From contig JAFUKV010000241.1 of the NCBI GenBank assembly GCA_017467745.1, positions 1 through 9,003 of the forward strand: a DNA stretch of 9,003 nucleotides, given 5' to 3'. The stretch's first letter is position 1. Each line of letters opens with the position of its first letter. This DNA is from Bacteroidaceae bacterium (lineage in GTDB: Bacteria; Bacteroidota; Bacteroidia; Bacteroidales; CHK158-818). The position numbers and the translations under genes were made by a program. This document shows, piece by piece, positions 1-6,122 of the stretch. The notes beneath the pieces were generated by a model. That model was not told where the DNA came from, searched no databases, and was given only the letters and a program-made list of their open reading frames with translations.

Positions 1-370
1 AACCGTGTTGGTAGATTGCGGGTCTATATGTAAATGCCTTGAACATGCTACCGGACTGAAACCCGACATCACATTAGGGAAACCCGACCCCAACATGCTA
101 ATAGGTATTTTGCAACAAAAAAATTTGCATCCCGAAGAAATCGCGATGGTTGGCGACCGCATCTACACAGACATAGCTATGGCTCAAAACGCCGGAGCCG
201 TAGGTGTGCTGGTGCTATCCGGCGAAACAACAATGAATATAGCGAAAGAGGCAATCAACCCTCCCGACATTATAGTTCAGAATATTGAAGAATTAGGTAA
301 TTTGATTGAAAAAGCTCAACAAAAAATAGTAAAGAGAGTGATTGTTGAACAAAATAGAGCAATATTGTAA
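1..370 (+). CDS. HAD-IIA family sugar-phosphate phosphatase (NagD-like), 3' end only
   Basis: This is the C-terminal part of a haloacid dehalogenase superfamily phosphatase; the reading frame is already open at base 2 and the true start lies before the window. Visible motifs are the motif III lysine in LGKPDPNM and the acidic motif IV in MVGDRIYTDI, which bind phosphate and Mg2+ in the family. The stretch after motif IV (AGAVGVLVLSGETT) is characteristic of subfamily IIA (NagD, phosphoglycolate phosphatase, PNPase-type enzymes), in which a large cap domain sits between motifs II and III. The nucleophile aspartate (motif I) and most of the cap are outside the window, so the substrate cannot be read. 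The family acts in the cytoplasm on small phosphorylated metabolites. The C-terminal tail after about base 290 is lysine/glutamine-rich and looks unspecific. The subfamily call is firm; the exact activity is not. Confidence 0.88.
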   Translation, partial: TVLVDCGSICKCLEHATGLKPDITLGKPDPNMLIGILQQKNLHPEEIAMVGDRIYTDIAMAQNAGAVGVLVLSGETTMNIAKEAINPPDIIVQNIEELGNLIEKAQQKIVKRVIVEQNRAIL

Positions 371-403
371 TAAAAATGAAATACTTTTTCCATTTTTTAT
401 CTC

Positions 404-411
404 TATATTCG
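404..411 (+). promoter_or_regulatory. possible -7 box for the DedA gene
   Basis: TATATTCG matches the Bacteroidota -7 consensus TAnnTTTG at all but one position and lies about 32 bases before the DedA start codon. No TTTG-like -33 element is seen at the expected 19-21 nt spacing, so this is a weak call. The gene may instead be read from the upstream phosphatase transcript. Confidence 0.25.
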
Positions 412-442
412 CAGCAAAATACAAATAAAACAGCATCCATTT

Positions 443-1093
443 ATGGAATCTTTCGCATTTATTCAATGGTGTTTAGACCATCTTAACTATTGGACAATCA
501 CGCTCTTGATGACTATTGAAAGTTCTTTCATCCCCTTTCCGTCAGAGATTGTAGTACCTCCGGCAGCATATAAAGCCGCCTCCGGAGAATTAAATATTTT
601 TCTTGTCATACTCTTTGCCACAATAGGAGCCAACATCGGAGCTTTGATAAATTACGGCATCGCCTATTTTGTAGGACGTCCTATTGTCTATAAATTCGCC
701 AATAGCCGTATAGGACATATGTGCTTGATAGACGAAGCGGCCGTTATGAAAGCGGAAAAATATTTCGACGCACACGGAAAAATATCGACTTTCATCGGAC
801 GATTGGTTCCGGCTGTTCGTCAATTAATCTCCATTCCTGCCGGATTAGCCCGCATGAAACTCGCCACATTCCTGTTATATACAACTTTGGGGGCAGGTTT
901 ATGGAATACTATTTTGGCAATCATCGGGTATTCTCTGGCCTCTGTCGTGCCGCAAGACCAACTTATGGCGAAAGTAGCAGAATACAGCACCGAGCTATCT
1001 TATGTTTTCATTGTATTAGCAGTGTTCGTTGTAGGATTCTTAGTTTATAAAGGAACGAAAAAAGCAAGTAATTCCGATACAAATCCCCATTAA
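443..1093 (+). CDS. DedA family (SNARE-associated/VTT) integral membrane protein
   Basis: A 216-residue inner-membrane protein of the DedA family. The signature elements are present: the N-terminal re-entrant motif ESSFIPFPSE (residues 26-35) with both acidic residues, the glycine-rich membrane stretch around residues 58-79, the motif GRLVPAVRQLISIPAG (119-134) with the conserved arginines R120 and R126, and a last hydrophobic segment at about 186-203 followed by a lysine-rich cytosolic tail. Known bacterial members move undecaprenyl phosphate or other lipids across the inner membrane and affect envelope stress tolerance; which lipid this protein handles cannot be read from sequence. The length is normal for the family. 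No Shine-Dalgarno sequence precedes the start, as is usual in this phylum. It is tail to tail with the hydrolase gene and the two stop codons overlap by 4 bp. Confidence 0.93.
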   Translation: MESFAFIQWCLDHLNYWTITLLMTIESSFIPFPSEIVVPPAAYKAASGELNIFLVILFATIGANIGALINYGIAYFVGRPIVYKFANSRIGHMCLIDEAAVMKAEKYFDAHGKISTFIGRLVPAVRQLISIPAGLARMKLATFLLYTTLGAGLWNTILAIIGYSLASVVPQDQLMAKVAEYSTELSYVFIVLAVFVVGFLVYKGTKKASNSDTNPH

Positions 1094-2106
1094 TATAATT
1101 TATTGGCTTGCATCCAAGAGAAAATCGTTTGGTAAACAAAATCCCGAACATCCTTACGAGACAATATCAAATCGTGCAGCCCATCTTTAACCTGCACTTC
1201 GGAAACATTTGTCCCCAAACCTTTTCCGTACTTTTCAATATCGGCCACATCCAATACAGCATCAGCCTGTTGATGATTAGGCGTCCACTCCGATCCGTTT
1301 TCGCTCTTGTCGGAAAACATCACCAATACCGGACAAGGTATCTGCAAACCATCCTGTATTTCCGTTTGCGCCCGATGAATAGCCCGTATCCAACCAGATG
1401 TAACGTTGGGCGACTGCACAAACTTTTTAGAAGTATCGTACTCCCACTCCCCATGCCGATCTTTCAACAGACTCTCGGCATAAGCAGTAGACTTTGACTG
1501 ACTTATCGGAATATTCTTAAATAAAAGGGCAATAGCCGAAACAGCCGGGACCAATACAGACTCTTGAAAAGAAGAAAGATTCATATCTAAAAACGGACTG
1601 TTCAGAATCAATCCCTGAACCGGCAGATTTTCTCTACGGTGTTGGCAATAAAGTGAGGTTATCAAACCTCCCGTAGAATGACCCATCAGCACAATCTCAC
1701 TATTCCCCTCCGCCTTTATAATTTGCAGAGCCGTATCTATATCGGCAAAATACTCATCAACGGCATGTACTTCGAACGGCGTCTGCCCGTCTAAAATAGA
1801 ACGCCCGTATTTCCGCAAATCGACCGCATAGAAATTAAATAACGAATCTTTGAAAACATGCGCCATTTGCGATTGAAAAAAATAATCATTATACCCATGC
1901 ACGTACAAAACAGCACGCTTAACCGAATCGGACGGAGCGAAACGCACCAAAGTAGTAACTACTTTACCCGAATAATCATCGGGCATCTGTATAACCCGCC
2001 GTTCAAACCCTTCGCCTAAAATATCCGGGCTGTACTGCGCCGACATTCCGATAGAAACGCAACATAAAATTATCGATAAACAAACCGCTTTATACCAACT
2101 CGCCAT
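1090..2106 (-). CDS. secreted alpha/beta hydrolase (serine aminopeptidase S33 / monoacylglycerol lipase-like)
   Basis: A 338-residue alpha/beta-hydrolase with an N-terminal signal peptide (hydrophobic core about residues 6-20, likely cleavage after MSA at 21-23), so it probably acts in the periplasm or outer envelope. The catalytic triad can be proposed: nucleophile S144 in GHSTGG, acid D266 in VMFSDKS, and H311 in GLHDLIL. HGYND (70-74) is the usual oxyanion-hole strand and DLRKYGRS (96-103) matches the DxRGxGxS-like motif of lysophospholipase/monoacylglycerol lipase relatives. The family hydrolyses esters, mainly lipids; the substrate is unknown. A lid region lies at about 175-240. The gene is 16 bp downstream of marR, with a GGAG Shine-Dalgarno-like sequence (complement of 2112-2115) five bases before the ATG, so the two are very likely one transcript and the hydrolase a candidate MarR target. 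Confidence 0.9.
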   Translation of the reverse strand: MASWYKAVCLSIILCCVSIGMSAQYSPDILGEGFERRVIQMPDDYSGKVVTTLVRFAPSDSVKRAVLYVHGYNDYFFQSQMAHVFKDSLFNFYAVDLRKYGRSILDGQTPFEVHAVDEYFADIDTALQIIKAEGNSEIVLMGHSTGGLITSLYCQHRRENLPVQGLILNSPFLDMNLSSFQESVLVPAVSAIALLFKNIPISQSKSTAYAESLLKDRHGEWEYDTSKKFVQSPNVTSGWIRAIHRAQTEIQDGLQIPCPVLVMFSDKSENGSEWTPNHQQADAVLDVADIEKYGKGLGTNVSEVQVKDGLHDLILSRKDVRDFVYQTIFSWMQANKLY

Positions 2107-2122
2107 AACAACTCCACATTAA

Positions 2123-2578
2123 TTAATCAGCTAACGAATTCTTTATATTATGAAAAACCTTATTCAACATAATCCCCGCCGAAGCCAACTCTTCTTCTGT
2201 TAAAACAGACAAAGCTTCTTCCATTGTGCTTACAACAAGTGACTGAGTAATCTCTTCGAGTCCGCTGCCTTTTTCCGTTAAACGGATTATATTTATGCGG
2301 CGGTCTTTCAGATCGGCCGAACGAATAACCAACCCCTGTTTTTCCAGATTATCAATCAATCTTGTCATACTGGGCTTATCTTTAAATGTGGTGTTACACA
2401 ACTCCTGTTGCGTTACCCCGTCTTTCGACCACAAATAATACAACACCGTCCATTGTTCAGGAGTAATATCTATATTCATCTTGCGGAAATTACGATACAA
2501 CTTGCGATTTATAGCCGTAGAAATTTTTCCGCTCAACAACGCAAATAAAGCTTGCGTATCAAAAGTAAAAACACTCAT
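2123..2578 (-). CDS. MarR family winged-helix transcriptional regulator
   Basis: A 151-residue regulator of normal MarR length. Helices at about residues 8-50 and 106-148 would form the dimer interface. The winged helix-turn-helix spans about 54-104: TQQELCNTTF is helix 2 of the HTH, KPSMTRLIDNLEKQGLV holds the recognition helix, and DLKDRRINIIRLTEKG forms the wing with the DxRDxR-type basic signature. MarR proteins bind palindromic operators as dimers and usually release DNA on binding a small phenolic or lipophilic ligand; the ligand here is unknown. There is one cysteine (C61), inside the HTH, not at the N-terminal position used by OhrR peroxide sensors, so redox sensing of that type is not indicated. 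It heads a two-gene operon with the secreted hydrolase and is divergent from rpsF. A palindrome lies at its own predicted transcription start (2609-2622), consistent with autoregulation. Confidence 0.94.
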   Translation of the reverse strand: MSVFTFDTQALFALLSGKISTAINRKLYRNFRKMNIDITPEQWTVLYYLWSKDGVTQQELCNTTFKDKPSMTRLIDNLEKQGLVIRSADLKDRRINIIRLTEKGSGLEEITQSLVVSTMEEALSVLTEEELASAGIMLNKVFHNIKNSLAD

Positions 2579-2608
2579 AAAAATAAAAAAATAATTGTCA
2601 AATCAATA

Positions 2609-2622
2609 ATTGCATTTGCAAT
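2609..2622. promoter_or_regulatory. palindrome at the marR start site, candidate MarR operator
   Basis: ATTGCA-TT-TGCAAT has perfect 6-bp arms and a 2-bp spacer. It sits 4-18 bases downstream of the predicted marR -7 box, about where transcription would start, a normal position for an autorepressor site. A direct repeat ATAATTG occurs at 2591-2597 and 2606-2612, so a second weaker half-site may lie closer to the gene. Assignment to this MarR protein is inferred from position only. Confidence 0.4.
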
Positions 2623-2626
2623 AGTA

Positions 2627-2658
2627 CAAATTTAAAACAATATAATTTATCAACCAAT
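2627..2658 (-). promoter_or_regulatory. marR-hydrolase promoter
   Basis: Read on the minus strand, the -7 box TAAATTTG (2634-2627) is a perfect match to TAnnTTTG. ATTG (2658-2655) lies 20 nt upstream of it, acceptable for the -33 TTTG element. The predicted transcript would begin at about 2620, giving an A/T-rich leader of roughly 40 nt before the marR ATG at 2578. Confidence 0.6.
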
Positions 2659-2743
2659 AATAGCGCATAAAAAAAATGTTTATATATACAAAAACGTCTC
2701 ACAACACAACAAAAAGAAAAATCAATAAAAAAGTTAGCGAACA

Positions 2744-2774
2744 ATTGCCAATTCGATAATAATGTGTAATTTTG
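2744..2774 (+). promoter_or_regulatory. rpsF-rpsR-rplI operon promoter
   Basis: TAATTTTG (2767-2774) matches the Bacteroidota -7 consensus TAnnTTTG exactly, and ATTG (2744-2747) stands exactly 19 nt upstream as the -33 element. Transcription should start near 2780, giving a leader of about 37 nt before the rpsF ATG. The leader is A-rich and shows no Shine-Dalgarno sequence and no evident stem-loop. Confidence 0.75.
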
Positions 2775-2817
2775 CGCTTCGAAAGATTTTTAATAACCAA
2801 AGTTAAACTAAACGAGT

Positions 2818-3165
2818 ATGAATCACTACGAAACCGTTTTCATTTTAACTCCCGTTTTGTCTGACGCACAGATGAAGGAAGCGGTAGAAAAATTCAAAAC
2901 CCTTTTGCAAGCAGAAGGCGCGGAGATTATAAATGAAGAAAATTGGGGTTTACGTAAATTAGCCTACCCCATTGAAAAAAAATCAACAGGCTTTTACAAT
3001 ATGCTTGAATTTAAAGCAGATCCGAGTGTAATTGCAAAATTGGAAATAAACTTCCGCCGCGACGAACGCGTTATCCGCTTCTTAACTTTCAGAATGGATA
3101 AATACGCTATCGAATACGCTGCAAAAAGAAGAAGTATGAAATCTAAAGAAGTAAAGGAGAACTAA
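2818..3165 (+). CDS. rpsF: 30S ribosomal protein bS6
   Basis: The 115-residue protein matches bS6 along its length. It has the N-terminal strand MNHYETVFILTPVLS, the core signature NWGLRKLAYPIEKK (residues 42-55), GFYNMLEF (58-65) and the RRDERVIRFLTFRMD segment (80-94). bS6 forms a heterodimer with bS18 on the platform of the 30S subunit. The C-terminal tail after about residue 95 is basic (AAKRRSMKSKEVKEN), as is common in this phylum. It is the first gene of a three-gene operon; its stop codon is three bases before the rpsR start, and the rpsR Shine-Dalgarno sequence lies inside its last codons. Its own start has no Shine-Dalgarno sequence. Confidence 0.98.
   Translation: MNHYETVFILTPVLSDAQMKEAVEKFKTLLQAEGAEIINEENWGLRKLAYPIEKKSTGFYNMLEFKADPSVIAKLEINFRRDERVIRFLTFRMDKYAIEYAAKRRSMKSKEVKEN
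3154..3160 (+). promoter_or_regulatory. strong Shine-Dalgarno sequence of rpsR
   Basis: AAGGAGA ends eight bases before the rpsR ATG and lies in the last codons of rpsF. It is near-perfect complementarity to the 16S 3' end, which is uncommon in Bacteroidota and absent from the first gene of this operon. Confidence 0.75.
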
Positions 3166-3168
3166 GCA

Positions 3169-3441
3169 ATGGCACAACAAAATCAATCAGAAATCAGATA
3201 TTTAACACCTCCCTCAGTGGATGTTAAAAAGAAAAAATATTGTCGTTTCAAGAAAAACGGTATCAAATATATCGACTACAAAGATCCTGAATTCTTGAAA
3301 AAATTCTTGAACGAACAAGGAAAAATTCTTCCCCGCCGCATCACGGGGACCTCGTTGAAATTCCAACGCAGAGTAGCTCAGGCTGTAAAAAGAGCCCGCC
3401 ATTTGGCTTTGCTCCCCTATGTAACAGATATGATGAAATAA
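3169..3441 (+). CDS. rpsR: 30S ribosomal protein bS18
   Basis: The 90-residue protein carries the diagnostic bS18 features: KKYCRFKKNGIKYIDYKD (about residues 22-39), FLNEQGKILPRRITGTS (46-62) and the C-terminal basic helix KFQRRVAQAVKRARHLALLP (64-83). There is a single cysteine (C25), so this is the zinc-independent form. The N-terminal extension MAQQNQSEIRYLTPPSVDV is typical of Bacteroidota. bS18 pairs with bS6 on the 30S platform close to the 3' end of 16S rRNA. In a Bacteroidota ribosome structure, bS21, bS18 and bS6 together hold the anti-Shine-Dalgarno sequence, which makes the strong Shine-Dalgarno sequence on this gene notable. It follows rpsF after three bases. Confidence 0.98.
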   Translation: MAQQNQSEIRYLTPPSVDVKKKKYCRFKKNGIKYIDYKDPEFLKKFLNEQGKILPRRITGTSLKFQRRVAQAVKRARHLALLPYVTDMMK

Positions 3442-3448
3442 TTTAACG

Positions 3449-3455
3449 AAGGAGG
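3449..3455 (+). promoter_or_regulatory. strong Shine-Dalgarno sequence of rplI
   Basis: AAGGAGG, a full-length anti-Shine-Dalgarno match, ends nine bases before the rplI ATG, inside the 23-bp rpsR-rplI gap. It fixes the rplI start at 3465. Confidence 0.8.
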
Positions 3456-3464
3456 AAAATAAGC

Positions 3465-3908
3465 ATGCAAGTAATATTAAAAGAAGACGTTCTAAATCTT
3501 GGTTATAAAGACGATGTAGTAAACGTAAAAAGCGGATATGGCCGCAACTACCTCATCCCCCAAGGTAAAGCAGTTATCGCTACTCCTTCGGCATTGAAAA
3601 TGCTGGCCGAAAACATGAAACAACGCGCCCACAAACTTGAAAAAATCAAAGCTGACGCAGTTGAATTGGCCGCTAAATTAGAAGGCGTTTCATTAACTAT
3701 CGGAGCAAAAGCCAGCACAACCGGTAAAATTTTCGGTTCTGTAAACAACATACAGATTGCCGAATCTTTGGCTAATGCAGGTTTTGAAATCGATCGCAAA
3801 ATTATCTACATCAAAGAAGCTATTAAAGAAGTCGGTTCTTACAAAGCTGTTTTGAAACTTCATAAAGAAGTAAGCGTAGAAATTCCGTTTGAAGTTGTAG
3901 CAGAATAA
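3465..3908 (+). CDS. rplI: 50S ribosomal protein bL9
   Basis: The 147-residue protein has the two-domain bL9 layout. The N-terminal rRNA-binding domain contains MQVILKEDVLNLG and the family signature VKSGYGRNYLIPQGKA (21-36). A long connecting helix runs about 41-74. The C-terminal domain has TTGKIFGSVNNIQIAESL (85-102), GFEIDRKII (106-114) and GSYKAVLKLHKEV (124-136). bL9 binds 23S rRNA near the base of the L1 stalk and reaches toward neighbouring ribosomes. It is the last gene of the rpsF-rpsR-rplI operon, a standard order in Bacteroidota. No convincing intrinsic terminator follows before the ferritin gene. Confidence 0.98.
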   Translation: MQVILKEDVLNLGYKDDVVNVKSGYGRNYLIPQGKAVIATPSALKMLAENMKQRAHKLEKIKADAVELAAKLEGVSLTIGAKASTTGKIFGSVNNIQIAESLANAGFEIDRKIIYIKEAIKEVGSYKAVLKLHKEVSVEIPFEVVAE

Positions 3909-3942
3909 TTTCAAAATTTCTATCTTCTACAATCGGCTTTGC

Positions 3943-3976
3943 AAGTTATTTTATAACTTTAAAACAAAAAAGTTAT
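3943..3976 (+). promoter_or_regulatory. ferritin leader with two mutually exclusive hairpins
   Basis: AAGTTAT (3943-3949) can pair with ATAACTT (3953-3959) across a 3-nt loop. The same ATAACTT, with the next T, can instead pair with AAAGTTAT (3969-3976), an 8-bp stem that includes the A and U of the ferritin AUG at 3975. Both stems are A/U-rich and short. TAACTTTA at 3954-3961 also resembles a -7 box with one mismatch, so the DNA may hold a weak ferritin promoter instead. A regulatory role is inference. Confidence 0.3.
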
Positions 3977-4493
3977 GTTAAGCAAGAAAATCGAAGAAGC
4001 GTTAAACGCTCAAATCAATGCAGAATTTTGGTCTGCATATCTTTATCTTTCAATGTCGGCAAACTTTGCATCGGTAGGCTATAACGGATTCGCCAACTGG
4101 TTTGAAGTTCAGTTTAAAGAAGAACAAGACCATGCTATGATTTTTATCAAGTATGTTCAATCACGCGGAGGAAAAGTAACATTGTCGCCTATCACCGAAG
4201 TAAAAAACGCATGGGACACTCCTTTACATGCTTTCAATGACACATTGGAGCATGAAAAGAAAGTTACCGCTATGATCAACAATTTATATGCGTTGGCTAC
4301 CGAAGAAAAAGATTACGCAACCCAAAGCATGTTGAAATGGTTCATCGATGAGCAGGTTGAAGAAGAAGAAAACGCTCAAGAAATTATCGACAATCTGAAT
4401 ATGATTAAAGATAACGGATTCGGTCTTTATACTCTTAATAAAGAATTGGGAGCTCGTACTTATACGCAGGCTTCTCCCCTCTCTGCCGAATAA
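3975..4493 (+). CDS. ftnA: ferritin (FtnA-type, non-heme)
   Basis: A 172-residue bacterial ferritin that should assemble into the 24-subunit iron-storage cage in the cytoplasm. All expected ferroxidase-centre residues are present at the standard FtnA positions: E17, E50, H53, E94, Q127 and E130, with Y24 nearby. It lacks the heme-ligand methionine context of bacterioferritin, and the four-helix bundle spans about residues 3-142 with the short fifth helix from about 146. It oxidises Fe(II) with O2 or peroxide and stores Fe(III) mineral, protecting from oxidative stress. The gene is 66 bp after rplI with no strong terminator between them and a strong terminator after it, so ribosomal-operon read-through is possible. 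No Shine-Dalgarno sequence is seen; the leader before ATG is A-rich and can fold over the start. Confidence 0.96.
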   Translation: MLSKKIEEALNAQINAEFWSAYLYLSMSANFASVGYNGFANWFEVQFKEEQDHAMIFIKYVQSRGGKVTLSPITEVKNAWDTPLHAFNDTLEHEKKVTAMINNLYALATEEKDYATQSMLKWFIDEQVEEEENAQEIIDNLNMIKDNGFGLYTLNKELGARTYTQASPLSAE

Positions 4494-4517
4494 GCGTAAA
4501 TTCAGATAATCACAAAA

Positions 4518-4549
4518 CCTGTACGAACATTTTCGTACAGGTTTTTTTT
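4518..4549 (+). terminator. intrinsic terminator after ferritin
   Basis: CCTGTACGAA (4518-4527) and TTCGTACAGG (4532-4541) form a perfect 10-bp stem with a CATT loop, followed directly by eight Ts. This is a textbook rho-independent terminator 24 bp after the ferritin stop. Only four As precede the stem, so it should work mainly for + strand transcripts. Confidence 0.93.
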
Positions 4550-4591
4550 ATTTTCACAAGTACAACTATCACTCTCCCCTATAAAATCACA

Positions 4592-4611
4592 GAAAAAAGA
4601 ATTCTTTTTTC
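4592..4611. repeat. perfect 20-bp palindrome upstream of the cardiolipin synthase gene
   Basis: GAAAAAAGAATTCTTTTTTC reads the same on both strands over all 20 bases, with GAATTC at the centre. It lies between the ferritin terminator and the predicted cardiolipin synthase promoter. It could be a protein-binding site or an A-tract bend; the low complexity of the arms makes chance or slippage a fair alternative. Confidence 0.5.
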
Positions 4612-4640
4612 AAACCGTATCACATATAAAATATTTTTAA

Positions 4641-4648
4641 TATATTAG
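4641..4648 (+). promoter_or_regulatory. possible -7 box for the cardiolipin synthase gene
   Basis: TATATTAG differs from TAnnTTTG at one position and lies about 30 bases before the ATG. A separate promoter is expected here because the strong ferritin terminator lies upstream. No good -33 TTTG is seen at the expected distance. Confidence 0.35.
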
Positions 4649-4678
4649 CATCATTGTTTACAAATTACATGCGCCCTT

Positions 4679-6121
4679 ATGGAAGATACCGGTGTCGATT
4701 TAGTAAATAATTGGTTATATTATAGCTTTTACATCATCTATATTATAACCATTCTAAGTACGGTGGTAGTAGTAATTTCCGAAAATCGGAATCCGGTAAA
4801 AACCATCGCATGGGTCGTTGTTTTATTATTCCTACCTATAATAGGGATTGTCTTTTATTTCTTTTTCGGACAAGATTTCACAAAATACCGCATGATATCC
4901 CGTAAAAGTTTGAAAAAGCTAATACAACAATCAGAATATACCGACCTCACAAACAACAAGCAAGAAATCCCTCCGAGAGCTTTGCAACTAATCAACCTTA
5001 ACTACACGACAAACAGTTCGCCGTTTTATGCCAACAACGCCATTACAATATTCACCAACGGAAAAGAAAAATTCGACCGATTAAAACTCGAATTATCTGC
5101 CGCAAAAAAATACATACACATACAATATTACATTTTCGAGAACGACAAACTCGGAAATGAAATATGCGATATATTGATAGACAAGGCAAACAAAGGCGTA
5201 GAAGTACGACTTATTTACGACGATGTAGGTTGCTGGCGGGTAGATAAAGCCTTTTTTGAACGCCTCACCCGAGCAGGTATTATCGTCCGTCCATTTATGG
5301 AAGTAACCTTTCCCAGATTAGCCAATAAAATAAACTACCGCAATCACCGTAAAATTGTGGTAATAGACGGAACAACCGGTTTCACGGGAGGCATGAACAT
5401 AGCCGACCGCTATATAGAAGGGCTGCCTTGGGGTAAATGGCGAGATACGCACATTATGATAAAAGGTCCCGGAGTACACGGGCTACAATCGTCATTCTCG
5501 GTAGATTGGTATTTCACGGAAAAACAGCTCCTATCCCAAGACAAATACTACCCTACTGTAGATCCGTGCGGAGAAGTGGGACTGCAAATCGTAACGGCTG
5601 GTCCCATAGGTACATGGAAAGAAATTGCGTTAGGGATATTCAGGGCTATTGCCAATGCGCAAAAATACGTCTATATACAAACACCCTATTTTTTACCGAC
5701 AGAAAGCCTGACAACAGCTTTACAAATGGCAGCTCTGTCAAAAGTAGATGTCCGCATCATGCTACCGGCACAATCCGATTCGACTGTACTTTACAGAGGT
5801 ACTTGCTCTTACATCACACCTATGCTCAAAGCCGGAGTAAAGATTTATTTTTATGAACCGGGATTTCTTCATGCCAAAACGGTAGTAATAGACGACTATT
5901 TTTCAACAATAGGTTCTACAAATTTAGATTTCAGAAGTTTTGAACACAACTTTGAAGTCAACTCTTTTATGTATAATGAGAATTTAGCGATTGAAATAAA
6001 AAATATTTTTCTCTCCGATCAAAAGCAATGTCGAAGAGTTACAATGCGGACATGGAAGCGTCGGCCATGGCAGCATAAAGTGGCAGAATCCGTTATACGG
6101 TTATTAAGTCCTTTATTATAA
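4679..6121 (+). CDS. cls: cardiolipin synthase (phospholipase D superfamily)
   Basis: A 480-residue membrane-bound synthase that joins two phosphatidylglycerols into cardiolipin and glycerol. Two N-terminal membrane segments (about residues 14-33 and 42-63) flank the PLDc_N motif ENRNPVKTIAW (35-45). Two HKD catalytic motifs follow: H223-K225-D230 in NHRKIVVID with GFTGGMNI after it, and H398-K400-D405 in HAKTVVID with STIGSTNLDFRS after it. Length and layout match the ClsA/Cls type found across Bacteroidota, not a PLD nuclease or a phosphatidylserine synthase. The C-terminus ends in the basic WKRRPWQHK segment and a hydrophobic SPLL, normal for the family. The gene stands alone after the ferritin terminator and ends one base from the convergent helicase gene. 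Both active sites look intact. Confidence 0.95.
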   Translation: MEDTGVDLVNNWLYYSFYIIYIITILSTVVVVISENRNPVKTIAWVVVLLFLPIIGIVFYFFFGQDFTKYRMISRKSLKKLIQQSEYTDLTNNKQEIPPRALQLINLNYTTNSSPFYANNAITIFTNGKEKFDRLKLELSAAKKYIHIQYYIFENDKLGNEICDILIDKANKGVEVRLIYDDVGCWRVDKAFFERLTRAGIIVRPFMEVTFPRLANKINYRNHRKIVVIDGTTGFTGGMNIADRYIEGLPWGKWRDTHIMIKGPGVHGLQSSFSVDWYFTEKQLLSQDKYYPTVDPCGEVGLQIVTAGPIGTWKEIALGIFRAIANAQKYVYIQTPYFLPTESLTTALQMAALSKVDVRIMLPAQSDSTVLYRGTCSYITPMLKAGVKIYFYEPGFLHAKTVVIDDYFSTIGSTNLDFRSFEHNFEVNSFMYNENLAIEIKNIFLSDQKQCRRVTMRTWKRRPWQHKVAESVIRLLSPLL

Positions 6122-6122
6122 A

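Noticed and set aside
372..400. Possible terminator after the HAD phosphatase gene (AAAAATG pairing with CATTTTT, followed by Ts)
   Set aside because: The stem is almost entirely A-U with a bulge and a large loop, in a low-complexity region; too weak to call.
1023..1058. TTCGTT...AACGAA inverted repeat near the DedA 3' end as a terminator
   Set aside because: Six-base arms separated by about 24 bases inside coding sequence, with only a short A run afterwards; likely chance.
2775..2817. bS6:bS18-binding leader motif in the rpsF 5' leader
   Set aside because: The predicted leader is about 37 nt, A-rich, with no visible stem-loop or CCG-containing bulge like the known S6:S18 RNA motif.
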